Both the position numbers and the translations under genes were made by a program. Below, piece by piece: positions 27,255 to 35,094 of a DNA stretch of 64,000 bases (position 1 is the stretch's first letter; each line of letters opens with the position of its first letter). This stretch comes from Bin5 sp965116395. Lineage in GTDB: Bacteria > Chloroflexota > Anaerolineae > Caldilineales > Caldilineaceae. The stretch lies in assembly GCA_965116395.1 (NCBI GenBank), contig OZ220684.1:3968001-4032000 (forward strand), in the 5' to 3' direction. The notes beneath the pieces were generated by a model. It made no database searches. It was not told the origin of the DNA and saw only the letters and a program-made list of their open reading frames with translations.

Positions 27255-28203
27255 CGGCCTCTCGTGACAGTGCATCCAAGGGTCTGTCCGGAGTAGAGAC
27301 CACAGTGGCTGCGACCGCGTTGGCAAAGCGCGCTGCTTTCTCTATGGAAGCGCCGTCCTGGACCGCCAGCAGAAATCCGGCATTGAAGGAATCGCCCGCG
27401 CCTACAGTTGTCTGAACGTCAACGGAGAATCCCGGCACATAAGTCGGCTCGCCCGTCGTGTCCGCAGAAGCGCCATTCCGTTCCAGAACTACTGCACCTG
27501 CCGCCCCCCGTTTTACGACTACACAACCCGCGCCGCCCTCCAGGATCGCAGCCATCCCCGCGGCCAACTCTCTTCCACCAGTACAGACCGATAACTCGTG
27601 CTCGTTACAGACGAAAAAATCAGTTTGTGCCAGCAGAGGCCGCAGTTCTTCCAGCAAGGCCGGCTCGCCGATCGCCGGGCCAATGTCCACCGCCGTACGC
27701 GTTCCGACCTCGCGGGCGTCTCGAAACAGAGCGACCGCACCGTCAGGCCGCAGACCCGGCATGATCGAGTAGCTCGTCAACAACAACATGTCCGAGCGCC
27801 CTACCACAGAAAGGTCGATCGAACTGTCGTCCACGCGTCTATTGGCGCCTTCGTGATGAAATGCCAGCCGATTCTGTTGCAGGTCGCTGAGGATGAGCGT
27901 CGTAGCAGTTCCCATTCCCGAAAAACGCCTGACGCCTCCCATGCCCACGCCCACATCAGCCAGCTGCGCCGCCATCCAGTCGCCCAAATGATCCTCGCCC
28001 AAGCCGCCGACCAGTTCCACAGACGAGCCCAGCCGCGCAAGAGCATATGCCGAATTGGCCCCGTTCCCGCCCAGCGAAGTCCTCAGCGGCTCATCGTGGA
28101 ACACGAGACTGTCGACGGTGAACTCGTCCCCCTCACTGCGGGGCATCGCCGCCAGATTGGACACGAAAAGATCAACGGTCACGGTGCCAATAACAGTAAA
28201 CAT
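27229..28203 (-). CDS. PfkB-family carbohydrate kinase
   Basis: Ribokinase-fold sugar kinase of 324 residues. PfkB signature 1 is GGNGANSAYALARLG near residue 46 and signature 2 with the catalytic aspartate is TVGAGDSFNAGFL near residue 270. ATG at 28203 (MFTVIGTVTVD) has GGGGGC upstream; the frame extends to 28287 without family support. Substrate not decidable from sequence; the neighbouring dehydrogenase and lactonase-like genes on the other strand suggest sugar metabolism. Confidence 0.9.
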   Translation of the reverse strand: MFTVIGTVTVDLFVSNLAAMPRSEGDEFTVDSLVFHDEPLRTSLGGNGANSAYALARLGSSVELVGGLGEDHLGDWMAAQLADVGVGMGGVRRFSGMGTATTLILSDLQQNRLAFHHEGANRRVDDSSIDLSVVGRSDMLLLTSYSIMPGLRPDGAVALFRDAREVGTRTAVDIGPAIGEPALLEELRPLLAQTDFFVCNEHELSVCTGGRELAAGMAAILEGGAGCVVVKRGAAGAVVLERNGASADTTGEPTYVPGFSVDVQTTVGAGDSFNAGFLLAVQDGASIEKAARFANAVAATVVSTPDRPLDALSREAVSRLIDSS

Positions 28204-28535
28204 GGTGTTGCTGCCCCCTGGAAGAATCGAACCGGTCTGACAGCTGGCTCGAAATCGGTTCCGGCCCAAAAAATCGCACTCTGTCAATCTCAGATCACTA
28301 TTTTATAGCCGATCTCCACCGCAGTGAAACAGCCTTGCCTCTCAGAGTGCATCCCAAAATGGGGGTGAGCTCTCCTATTCCTCTTTCTGCAACCATGCCG
28401 CGGTCAGTTCCAGTTCCAAACTCCGGCAGAAAAAGTGATGTCACTCTCTCCTTGCATATGGGCGGTCGGGCGCAAGCGCCCTCCCTTGTGCAGGGGCTGC
28501 GCCCCCGCAACGCCCCCCTACAAAACCATCGCTCA

Positions 28536-28746
28536 CCGACCGTGTGTGCGCATTCCAGCCGTGCGGCTTCAGCAGCGTGTCTAGCCAACAGTGTCTCCTC
28601 CCCCACTTGCCGCCTCAACCCACCGACAATCGACCGCTAATCTCCGGTGTTCCCCTGACGACTGGTGTTGCACTGAAAACAAAAAACTGACTACTAAGAA
28701 CTGCAGTTCCGACCGTGTGTGCGCATTCCAGCCGTTCGGCTTCAGC
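28536..28746. repeat. Pair of 38-bp direct repeats
   Basis: Bases 28536-28573 recur at 28709-28746 with a single mismatch (GTGCGG against GTTCGG). The 135 bp between them shows no gene. Confidence 0.8.
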
Positions 28747-29157
28747 GACAAGGCTGCCGCCAACCGCATACGCAATCAGACAGCCCGAATGGCGGCAAGG
28801 ACAGAGGGCTGGTCAAGACTGGCACTTTATATGGCTTAGTAGTTACCCACAGTCTTAGGTTCACTGACATTTCACTTTCCTGTCCATCCCCCAAGGCGAT
28901 TGCATCTAAACTGGGTCAAGCCATCGAAATGCCTCCGCATTCCCCTCCAGGTCGAGGTTAGACATAGAGAAGTGAACGAATGGTCGCACGTAGACGGGAA
29001 TTCTGAATGATTTCGATGCCTGAAGGCCTGTGCCGAGGCGACTTCTGCGCACGATTCAGCAACCTGAAGACGATTTCAACGGATTCGGCCTGCACAATTA
29101 GATGCGACTGCCCTGAGATTCATGCAGAAGTTCCCCTTGTGGCCCCAAATCCTGTGC

Positions 29158-29163
29158 TATAAT
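29158..29163 (+). promoter_or_regulatory. TATAAT word at the head of box A copy 1
   Basis: A consensus -10 hexamer followed by AGTGTCCGAAAT. The related position of copy 3 (31067-31072) reads TAAAAT followed by AGCGACCGAAAT. No good -35 is visible, so this is only a candidate promoter for a noncoding transcript. Confidence 0.3.
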
Positions 29164-29197
29164 AGTGTCCGAAATGAGTTGCGTTTCCTCTGACCCT

Positions 29198-29316
29198 GAG
29201 AAGCCACGACTCCCGCCAAAAGAATATCTGAAGCCGAAGGAGGGCCGCTGTACGTCTGTGAGTTGCCCATTCTTCATCTTCCGATACCTATAGAAGACGG
29301 CGAGGAAACGCTTGCG
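29198..29316. repeat. Box A, copy 1
   Basis: First of three diverged copies of a segment of about 120 bp. Shared words in order are GAAGCCAC, CCTGAAGG or a variant, GAGTTGCCC and GACGGCGAGGAA. The other copies are at about 29819-29936 and 31100-31222. Copies 2 and 3 are followed within about 45 bp by a 10-bp-period array; copy 1 is followed by a box B. Confidence 0.6.
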
Positions 29317-29487
29317 AACGCAAGCATGTAAGGGCCTGTAAAAAGGAAAAACGCCGACACAATCCGTCGCAACCCTCCCGAACCCAAGGCAATTGCAACG
29401 AATTGAAACAAACCTGGTTAGGCTGCCTGAATCGGCTTGAGGAACCGTCTGCGAAATCAAGAAAAAGTCCAAGAAAAAAGAAATCCC

Positions 29488-29534
29488 GTCGACTTACGTC
29501 GACTTGGGTCGACTTGGGTCGACTTGGGTCGACC
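29488..29534. repeat. 10-bp tandem array 1 (unit GTCGACTTGG)
   Basis: About 4.7 copies of a 10-bp unit starting GTCGACTTAC, then three exact GTCGACTTGG units and a partial GTCGACC. It is flanked by AAATCCC on the left and CAAACCAGGATAATTGCA (box B) on the right. Confidence 0.95.
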
Positions 29535-29643
29535 AAACCAGGATAATTGCATCGACTGGAGACTAGGCCTCGTTAGGCTGCCTGAATCGGCTGAAGGAAC
29601 CGTCTGCGAAATCAAGAACAAAGTCCAAAAAAAAAGAAATCCC

Positions 29644-29700
29644 GTCCACTTGGATCGACCTAGATCGACTTTGATCGACTTTGATCGACTTTGATCGACC
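29644..29700. repeat. 10-bp tandem array 2 (unit ATCGACTTTG)
   Basis: About 5.7 units: GTCCACTTGG, ATCGACCTAG, three exact ATCGACTTTG and a partial ATCGACC. The flanks are nearly the same as those of array 1, 155 bp earlier, although the repeat unit itself differs. Confidence 0.95.
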
Positions 29701-29764
29701 AAACCCAGGATAATTGCAACGACTTGGGACTAGGCCTCGTTAGGCTGCCTGAATCGAATAGGTA

Positions 29765-29786
29765 CCCCTTGTGGGCCCACAAGGGG
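29765..29786. repeat. Perfect 22-bp palindrome
   Basis: Two 11-base arms (CCCCTTGTGGG and its complement) with no spacer, followed by GGGCC. The half-site CCCCTTGTGG also occurs about 60 bp before box A copy 1, near 29134. Confidence 0.85.
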
Positions 29787-29818
29787 GGCCGCTTTGTGGA
29801 CATTCGAGGCGCACCAAC

Positions 29819-29936
29819 TGAGAAGCCACTGCTCTCGCCCAAAGAAAACCTGAAGGTGAAAGCGGTCAGCTGAAACGCTGCGAGATGCCCCCAAATCGTC
29901 CTCTAGGTATCCTTCAGGGACGGCGAGGAACTGTTC
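29819..29936. repeat. Box A, copy 2
   Basis: Contains GAGAAGCCACT, ACCTGAAGGTGAAAG and GACGGCGAGGAAC in the same order as the other copies. A small hairpin (GACGC-7-GCGTC) follows at 29942-29958, then array 3. Confidence 0.6.
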
Positions 29937-29977
29937 GGTAAGACGCAAAAAAAGCGTCCCAAAAAACTGAAATTGGC

Positions 29978-30033
29978 GCGACATACGTATACATTTGTAT
30001 ACATTACGCGACATTTGTAGACATTTCGCGACC
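29978..30033. repeat. 10-bp tandem array 3 (unit ACATTTGTAT / ACATTTCGCG)
   Basis: Five degenerate 10-bp units in register: ACATACGTAT, ACATTTGTAT, ACATTACGCG, ACATTTGTAG, ACATTTCGCG, then ACC. The self-complementary words GTATAC and CGCG alternate at the unit boundaries. Confidence 0.9.
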
Positions 30034-30240
30034 AGAACACGGGCAAGTGAATCCAGTAATGACGAGTACCCGTTGACGTTTGTCACCAAAGCGATTGGCG
30101 GGAAAAAAATGCTCTTCTGCCAAAGGGCCGCACACAAAAAATCCGTTACACCTTCGGTGTTCTTCGCGGCCCTTCGCATGACTTCGCCGATCGATTGGTT
30201 TTGTCTACTGCAACACGCAAGCGAGGAAAATCCCTGGCAG

Positions 30241-30640
30241 AAACTCTCGTCCAACGCGCATACGAGACATCCTGCATCGGTTGGACCCCAGTCGCAGCCC
30301 ATCAGGCAAATCCCGTAAACTGCAACTCAGGCAACCCGAAAACGCTCGTAAACGCTCATGATCTCTCGTAAACTCTCGTCCAACACACATATGAGAATGC
30401 CTGCATCGGCAAGGCACCGGTCAGAACCCATCAGACAAGTCTAATGAACTGCAGTTCAGACAACTCGACATCGCTAATAAACGCTCGTAAACGCTCATGA
30501 ACTCTCGTAAACTCTCGTCCAACACACACATGAGAATGCCCGCATCGGCAAGGCCTCTATCACAGCCCATCAGGCAAATCTCATGAACTGCAGCTCAGAC
30601 AACCCCAAAACGCTCGTAAACGCTCATGAACTCTCGTCCA
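30241..30640. repeat. Higher-order tandem repeat (about 3.3 units of 119-139 bp) containing 10-bp arrays
   Basis: Unit starts marked by AACTCTCGTCCAAC fall at 30241, 30370, 30509 and 30628, giving unit lengths of 129, 139 and 119 bp. Each unit carries a CCTGCATCGGCAAGGC-like segment, an inverted repeat around CTGCAGTTCAG, and ends in a 10-bp array (AAACGCTCGT, AAACGCTCAT, GAACTCTCGT, AAACTCTCGT) at about 30340-30380, 30478-30520 and 30607-30640. The length differences are whole multiples of 10 bp. Confidence 0.9.
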
Positions 30641-31099
30641 ACACACACATGAGAATGCCTGCGTCCCACCATCAAGATGAATCTGACGCAAACGATCCAC
30701 GATGAATGAAATGCCCGAATCAGCCCCCAAGACTCTCGCATCTACCGTGAATTCCGACTCGCTCTCCGATGCTGGTTTGCTCTTGACTTCCACACGCTAC
30801 CACTGGAGCTTCAAGAACTCAGGCCACTGGGTCTCGTATGAGGACGAAAGTCGCACCGGACAAGGCCAGGGGCAGTACAACTTGACCATCTTGCTCCGCT
30901 TGGCTCTCAACCCCTTTCGCAACGAGAAAAGCGCCAAGACCGGCATTCCTGCCAGATGTAAACGAGCCGGTCGGATAACTGACTGTCACCTGAAAGTTTT
31001 CCCCAACAAGATGTGTATGCCCAGTACTCAACGCAGGAGTGCCCCATTTCGGTGCCCTGCGTGTGATAAAATAGCGACCGAAATTCAGACGCCCTGGCC

Positions 31100-31222
31100 C
31101 TGGAAAGTCATGACTCTAGCCCAGAGAATTCCTGAAGGTGAAAGAGGCACGCTGAAGGTCAGTTAGTTTCCGAAGACTCAACTTTTCACAGTCGTTCAAA
31201 GACGGTGAGGAACCGTTTTCGA
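31100..31222. repeat. Box A, copy 3
   Basis: Third copy, containing TCCTGAAGGTGAAAGAGGC and GACGGTGAGGAACCG, followed by array 4. Confidence 0.6.
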
Positions 31223-31255
31223 AGCCTGGCAGAGTAGTTGAGAAATTTTTCTTGG

Positions 31256-31303
31256 CGCGACATTTGTATACATCTGTAGACATGGCGCGACATTTGTAGA
31301 CAT
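31256..31303. repeat. 10-bp tandem array 4 (unit CATTTGTAGA)
   Basis: Units in register: GCGACATTTG, TATACATCTG, TAGACATGGC, GCGACATTTG, TAGACATAAA. It is the same class as array 3, 1.27 kb away, and is followed by a box B copy with AACCCAAGGCAAATGAA. Confidence 0.9.
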
Positions 31304-31501
31304 AAACCGTTCCAACCCAAGGCAAATGAATCGCCTCTGAACTAAGCCTCGTTCTGCTGTCTGAATCGTGTTGCCGCCTGATTCGGAAGGGCCTTCCCTT
31401 TCGAGCGCCCTTTGTGGGCTATTTCGGCGTGAGTCTTACGATCCCGCTACCCCATATTTTTTGCATGCAGACCTTAACACTGTTACACTCGGTATCCAGC
31501 A

Positions 31502-31538
31502 GGCGTTGCTCACCAGACCAATGAGGGCAACGCCTTTT
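31502..31538 (+). terminator. Intrinsic-terminator-like hairpin upstream of the sugar ABC operon
   Basis: GGCGTTGC (31502-31509) pairs with GCAACGCC (31527-31534), the stem being extended by TCA/TGA with a small bulge, and is followed by TTTT. It sits 288 bp before the binding-protein gene and could end a transcript from the repeat region or act as an attenuator. Confidence 0.6.
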
Positions 31539-31825
31539 CATGGCAGCTTGCCGTGACGCAGACTGCCCTGCAGTTCCTTTCGCAGTGTGGGCTTAGTCCA
31601 TTTTCGCTGTTTGCTGCGTCTCCCCCGCAAAGATCAGTTGAACTGCGCCAGAGCGCGGCTCTTGCTCTGCGTTTCAACTTTTTCCGTCAAGAACTACATT
31701 CCAATTTCGTAGAAGCATCTCTGCCTGGTGCTAACTGTCGGGCCCTGCTGCCAAGCAGAATCCGGTTTTCCATATAAGAGACTAAGGTTCAAAAAGTATC
31801 CATTCACCCAAAGGAGGAAGACTTC

Positions 31826-33177
31826 ATGACAAGACGAACTCCCAGCCGACGTGACTTTCTACAAACGACAGGCGTAGTTGCCGGCTCAGTGGCGTTGGCC
31901 GCCTGCGCCGCGCCCGCGGCCGCGCCTGCTGCTGGCGGCGACGACTCCGCTGCAACAGAACCGCAGACCATCTCCTGGTGGTACGCTTGGGGCAATCTGG
32001 ATCCGGCCGTAGAGTCAATCTCGCAGCTCGAAAGCTTCCAGGCGCACGTTGGCGAAAACACGACTCTCGACTATCGCGGCAGCACCAACAACGAAGCCGT
32101 TCTGACCGCACTGGCGGCCGGCGACCCGCCCGACGGCGGCTCAAATATGGACTATCCCGGCCTCTGGGCCCGCGGCGTTTGTCTGGCCGTCAATGACATG
32201 GTCGACTCCAGCGAAATCATCGATCCCGGCAACGTGGTCGATGCCGTCTGGCAAGGCGGGTACTACGGCGCCGATCTGATCGGCGTTCCCTCGATCGAGT
32301 CCTTCCTCTGGTATGGTCTGAACTATAATGCCAGCACGTTGAAGAAGCCGGCCTCGACCCGGACAACCCGCCGCTGACCTGGGAAGGCGTCCTCGAATGG
32401 CACCAGGAACTCTCCCAATTCGACGACGGCGGCAATGTCCTCCGCATTGGCCTTGACCCGATCGACGCCATGGCCGGCGAACCGGACTTCATCGCCACCT
32501 CCTACGGCCATACCTGGTGGAACGACGAAGAGCAGACCTTCCACCTCAATCACGAGCTTATGGCCCAGGGTATCCAGATGCAATCCGAGTTCTACCGCTT
32601 CATCGGACCGGACAACTTCGCCGGGCTGCGATCGGTCGAAGGACAGGGCACCTGGGGCGCAGCCTTTAACGCCGAAGTACAGTCGATGATCATCGAAGGC
32701 TACTGGCACGCTGGCGAGACCACAATCCAGAAGCCCGAAGTGGCTGTCCATAACCGCGCTACCTGGGCGCCGGTCCCCTCCTTCCGCGAGGGCGCCAAAG
32801 TCATGGCCACCGGCCCCCACATGGTCCAGATCTACAGGGACGGGAAAAACCCTGACGGCATATTCAAGGTCGCCGAGTTCCTGCACACCAATGAGCCCCT
32901 CGACATTATTTTCAATGAAGTTGGCTGGATAATGGGTATCGAGACCTGGCTCCCCACCATCGATCCCGATACCTTCCCCGGTCTGCGCTTCTACATCGAC
33001 AACATTGACGAGGTCACCGACTGGATCGTTGGCCGCCGCTCCCCGATTCACTGGTTCGTCAATACGCAGCTCTGGGACCTGCGCGAGCAGGTCTACCGCG
33101 ACCTGATCACGCCTGAAGAGGCCGTCGCGGAACTGCAGAAGCGTGCTGAAGACGAGTGGGAAGCCCAAGGGCTCTAG
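31826..33177 (+). pseudogene. Sugar ABC transporter substrate-binding lipoprotein, frameshifted
   Basis: Family 1-type extracellular solute-binding protein, secreted and lipid-anchored. The start has AAAGGAGG at ideal spacing; the leader has a Tat-like RRDFLQ and a lipobox LAAC. The frame is intact to YGLNYNASTL, then shifts: the rest of the protein (EEAGLDPDNPPLTWEGVLEW onward to the stop at 33177) is in the -1 frame. One base appears missing within 32336-32341; restoring it gives a normal product of 450 residues. No slippery heptamer is present, so either the gene is freshly inactivated or the base is a sequence error. The intact permeases downstream favour error or very recent loss. Confidence 0.85.
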
Positions 33178-33246
33178 CGACTACTATCCAGCGGCCAGTG
33201 TCTCACGGCCTGGCCGCTGGACATACTGAAAAGTGAAGGAACTCCT

Positions 33247-34164
33247 ATGGCTGCAAGCACACAAAAGGTCAGCCGCTACACGCCTCAGGAATGGCGCAAC
33301 CTTCGCCTTGGACTGATCTTCGTCTCGCCTTGGGCCCTGGGCTTTCTCATCTTTACTATCTATCCCCTCTTGTCTTCGCTCTACTACAGTCTGACCCGTT
33401 ACGACCTGCTGCGCCCGCCGGTCTTCTTGGGCGTAAAGAACTACGCCACCCTCTTCTTCGATGATCCCCATTTCTGGAACGTGATGTATAACACGCTCTA
33501 CTATGTTGGGGTGAGTGTCCCATTCGGCGTCGCCGTGGCCTTCTTGATTGCCAACCTGCTGAACTCCGATGTCGTGGGCCGTTCGTTTTTCCGCGGCGTG
33601 ATCTACGTCCCGTCCATCGTTCCCGCAGTGGCATCGGCCATGGTGTGGCAGTTCCTGATGAATGTTCAGTATGGCGCCATCAACGGTTTACTCCGCTACT
33701 TTGGCCTGCCCATCATCCCATTTCTCTCTAACCCGGGCTGGGCCAAACCGTCGCTGATTCTGGTCGCCATTTGGGCACAAGGGGCCGCCGTAGTCATATT
33801 TCTTGCTGCGCTGCAGGATGTCCCTCGCTCTCTATACGAGGCCGCAACAGTTGACGGCGCAAATCTATGGCACAGGTTCCGCAACGTCACCGTTCCCCTG
33901 ACCTCCCCAATCATTCTCTTCAATCTGATAATGGGTCTGATCGTCGCCTTCCAGGAATTTACCGTTCCCTGGCTGCTTACCGAGGGCGGCCCCATGAACT
34001 CTACCGAGTTCTACCTTGTTCACCTCTATCGCAATGCATTCGAATACTTGAGGATGGGAAAGGCTTCGGCACTGGCCTGGATTCTCTTCCTGATCATCGT
34101 TTCTTTTACAGTCGTCATTTTCAGGTCCTCTGCCAGGTGGGTCTACTACGGAGGTGACAAATGA
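33247..34164 (+). CDS. Sugar ABC transporter permease 1 (UgpA/MalF-like)
   Basis: Inner-membrane permease of 305 residues with six hydrophobic segments and the cytoplasmic EAA loop (YEAATVDGANLWHRFRNVTVP) that contacts the ATPase. ATG at 33247 has GAAGGAA upstream. It starts 69 bp after the binding-protein gene and its stop overlaps the next start (ATGA). Confidence 0.93.
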   Translation: MAASTQKVSRYTPQEWRNLRLGLIFVSPWALGFLIFTIYPLLSSLYYSLTRYDLLRPPVFLGVKNYATLFFDDPHFWNVMYNTLYYVGVSVPFGVAVAFLIANLLNSDVVGRSFFRGVIYVPSIVPAVASAMVWQFLMNVQYGAINGLLRYFGLPIIPFLSNPGWAKPSLILVAIWAQGAAVVIFLAALQDVPRSLYEAATVDGANLWHRFRNVTVPLTSPIILFNLIMGLIVAFQEFTVPWLLTEGGPMNSTEFYLVHLYRNAFEYLRMGKASALAWILFLIIVSFTVVIFRSSARWVYYGGDK

Positions 34165-35075
34165 CCTCAATCGCCTCCGAAAGCAGAACCGCACCCACGC
34201 CCAAATATCACTATGACGCCGGCAGAAGGTGGCAGACCTTTCTGCTCGAATTCACCAAGTACGCTATTCTCATTCCGCTTACAATTAGCTTTGCCTTCCC
34301 TCTCTACTGGATGATCAGTTCCGCGCTCAAGGTGGACTCCCAAGTCTTTACCGTGCCGCCCATCCTGCTGCCCTACCCAATTCACCCCGAGAATTTTATA
34401 AAAGGCTGGCAAATCCTGCCTTTTACGCGCTACGCCGTCAACTCGGTTGTATTCTATACGGTCCCCGCAGTCGTGTTTACGGTCCTATCCTCGACAATCG
34501 TTGCCTACGGATTCTCCCGCCTTCGCTGGCCGGGACGAGATACCATGTTTTGGCTGGTCGTGATGACAATGATGCTGCCCTGGGCCGTTACCATGGTGCC
34601 GCTCTTCATCACCTTCAAGTGGCTCGGATGGCTCGACACCTACCGCCCTCTCGTCGTGCCCGCACTCTTCAGCCATCCCTACATCGTATTCCTGCTTCGC
34701 CAGTTCTTCATGACCCTTCCAGAAGAACTCTCTGACGCCGCCCGCATCGACGGAGCCAGCGAGTTTGGCATCCTCTTCCGCATCATCCTGCCGTTGACCA
34801 AGCCTGCCCTGGCCGTGGTCGCGCTCTTCCGATTCCTTTGGGCCTGGAACGACTATCTCGGTCCCCTGATCTACCTGCGAGACGAGAATCGCTACCCGCT
34901 CGCCCTCGGAATCGAGCAGCTCTCAAGTCGGGCCAACGACATAGGCAATTTCAGCAATGGCATCCCCTACCTGATGGCCGTTAGCACGCTCGTCGCACTC
35001 CCAATCATCGTAACTTTCTTTTTCGCCCAGCGTACCTTTATCGAAGGTATCTCAGTAACAGGGCTGAAGGGTTAG
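34161..35075 (+). CDS. Sugar ABC transporter permease 2 (UgpE/MalG-like)
   Basis: Partner permease of 304 residues, six membrane segments, with the EAA loop DAARIDGASEFGILFRIILP near residue 195 and the usual C-terminal FFFAQRTFIEGISVTGLKG. Translation is probably coupled to permease 1 by the 4-bp overlap. No ATPase gene follows, so a shared MsmK/UgpC-type ATPase encoded elsewhere is expected. Confidence 0.94.
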   Translation: MTSIASESRTAPTPKYHYDAGRRWQTFLLEFTKYAILIPLTISFAFPLYWMISSALKVDSQVFTVPPILLPYPIHPENFIKGWQILPFTRYAVNSVVFYTVPAVVFTVLSSTIVAYGFSRLRWPGRDTMFWLVVMTMMLPWAVTMVPLFITFKWLGWLDTYRPLVVPALFSHPYIVFLLRQFFMTLPEELSDAARIDGASEFGILFRIILPLTKPALAVVALFRFLWAWNDYLGPLIYLRDENRYPLALGIEQLSSRANDIGNFSNGIPYLMAVSTLVALPIIVTFFFAQRTFIEGISVTGLKG

Positions 35076-35094
35076 GAAGCAAGAGCGGCCGATA

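Larger units (their letters stand above)
28204..31825. other. 3.6-kb gene-free region rich in tandem and modular repeats
   Basis: No reading frame here has family features or a convincing ribosome site; open frames are short and change phase across repeats. The region holds hairpins near 28468-28481 and 28492-28506, a 38-bp direct repeat, two kinds of conserved boxes (A: about 29198-29316, 29819-29936, 31100-31222; B: about 29381-29435, 29535-29590, 29701-29757, 31313-31368), and at least seven tandem arrays all with a 10-bp unit. GC looks lower and A/T runs more frequent than in the flanking genes. Confidence 0.7.

Noticed and set aside
28220..28260. tRNA-like T-loop word (GGTTCGATTC on the minus strand)
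   Set aside because: The flanking bases do not form a T-stem, and no acceptor, D or anticodon arms could be built around it.
29488..30640. CRISPR-like array
   Set aside because: The units are contiguous 10-bp repeats without unique spacers of constant length, the longer 119-139-bp units are simple tandem copies, and no cas genes are present.
30702..31166. 154-codon open frame in the repeat region
   Set aside because: No family resemblance, no convincing ribosome site, and its 3' part runs through box A, which is shared with noncoding copies in other frames.
28204..31825. Diversity-generating retroelement or retron
   Set aside because: No reverse transcriptase frame exists in the window and the repeats do not show the adenine-specific variation of a template/variable repeat pair.
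32330..32345. Programmed -1 frameshift in the binding-protein gene
   Set aside because: There is no X-XXY-YYZ slippery site or obvious downstream pseudoknot, and substrate-binding proteins are not known to use frameshifting.
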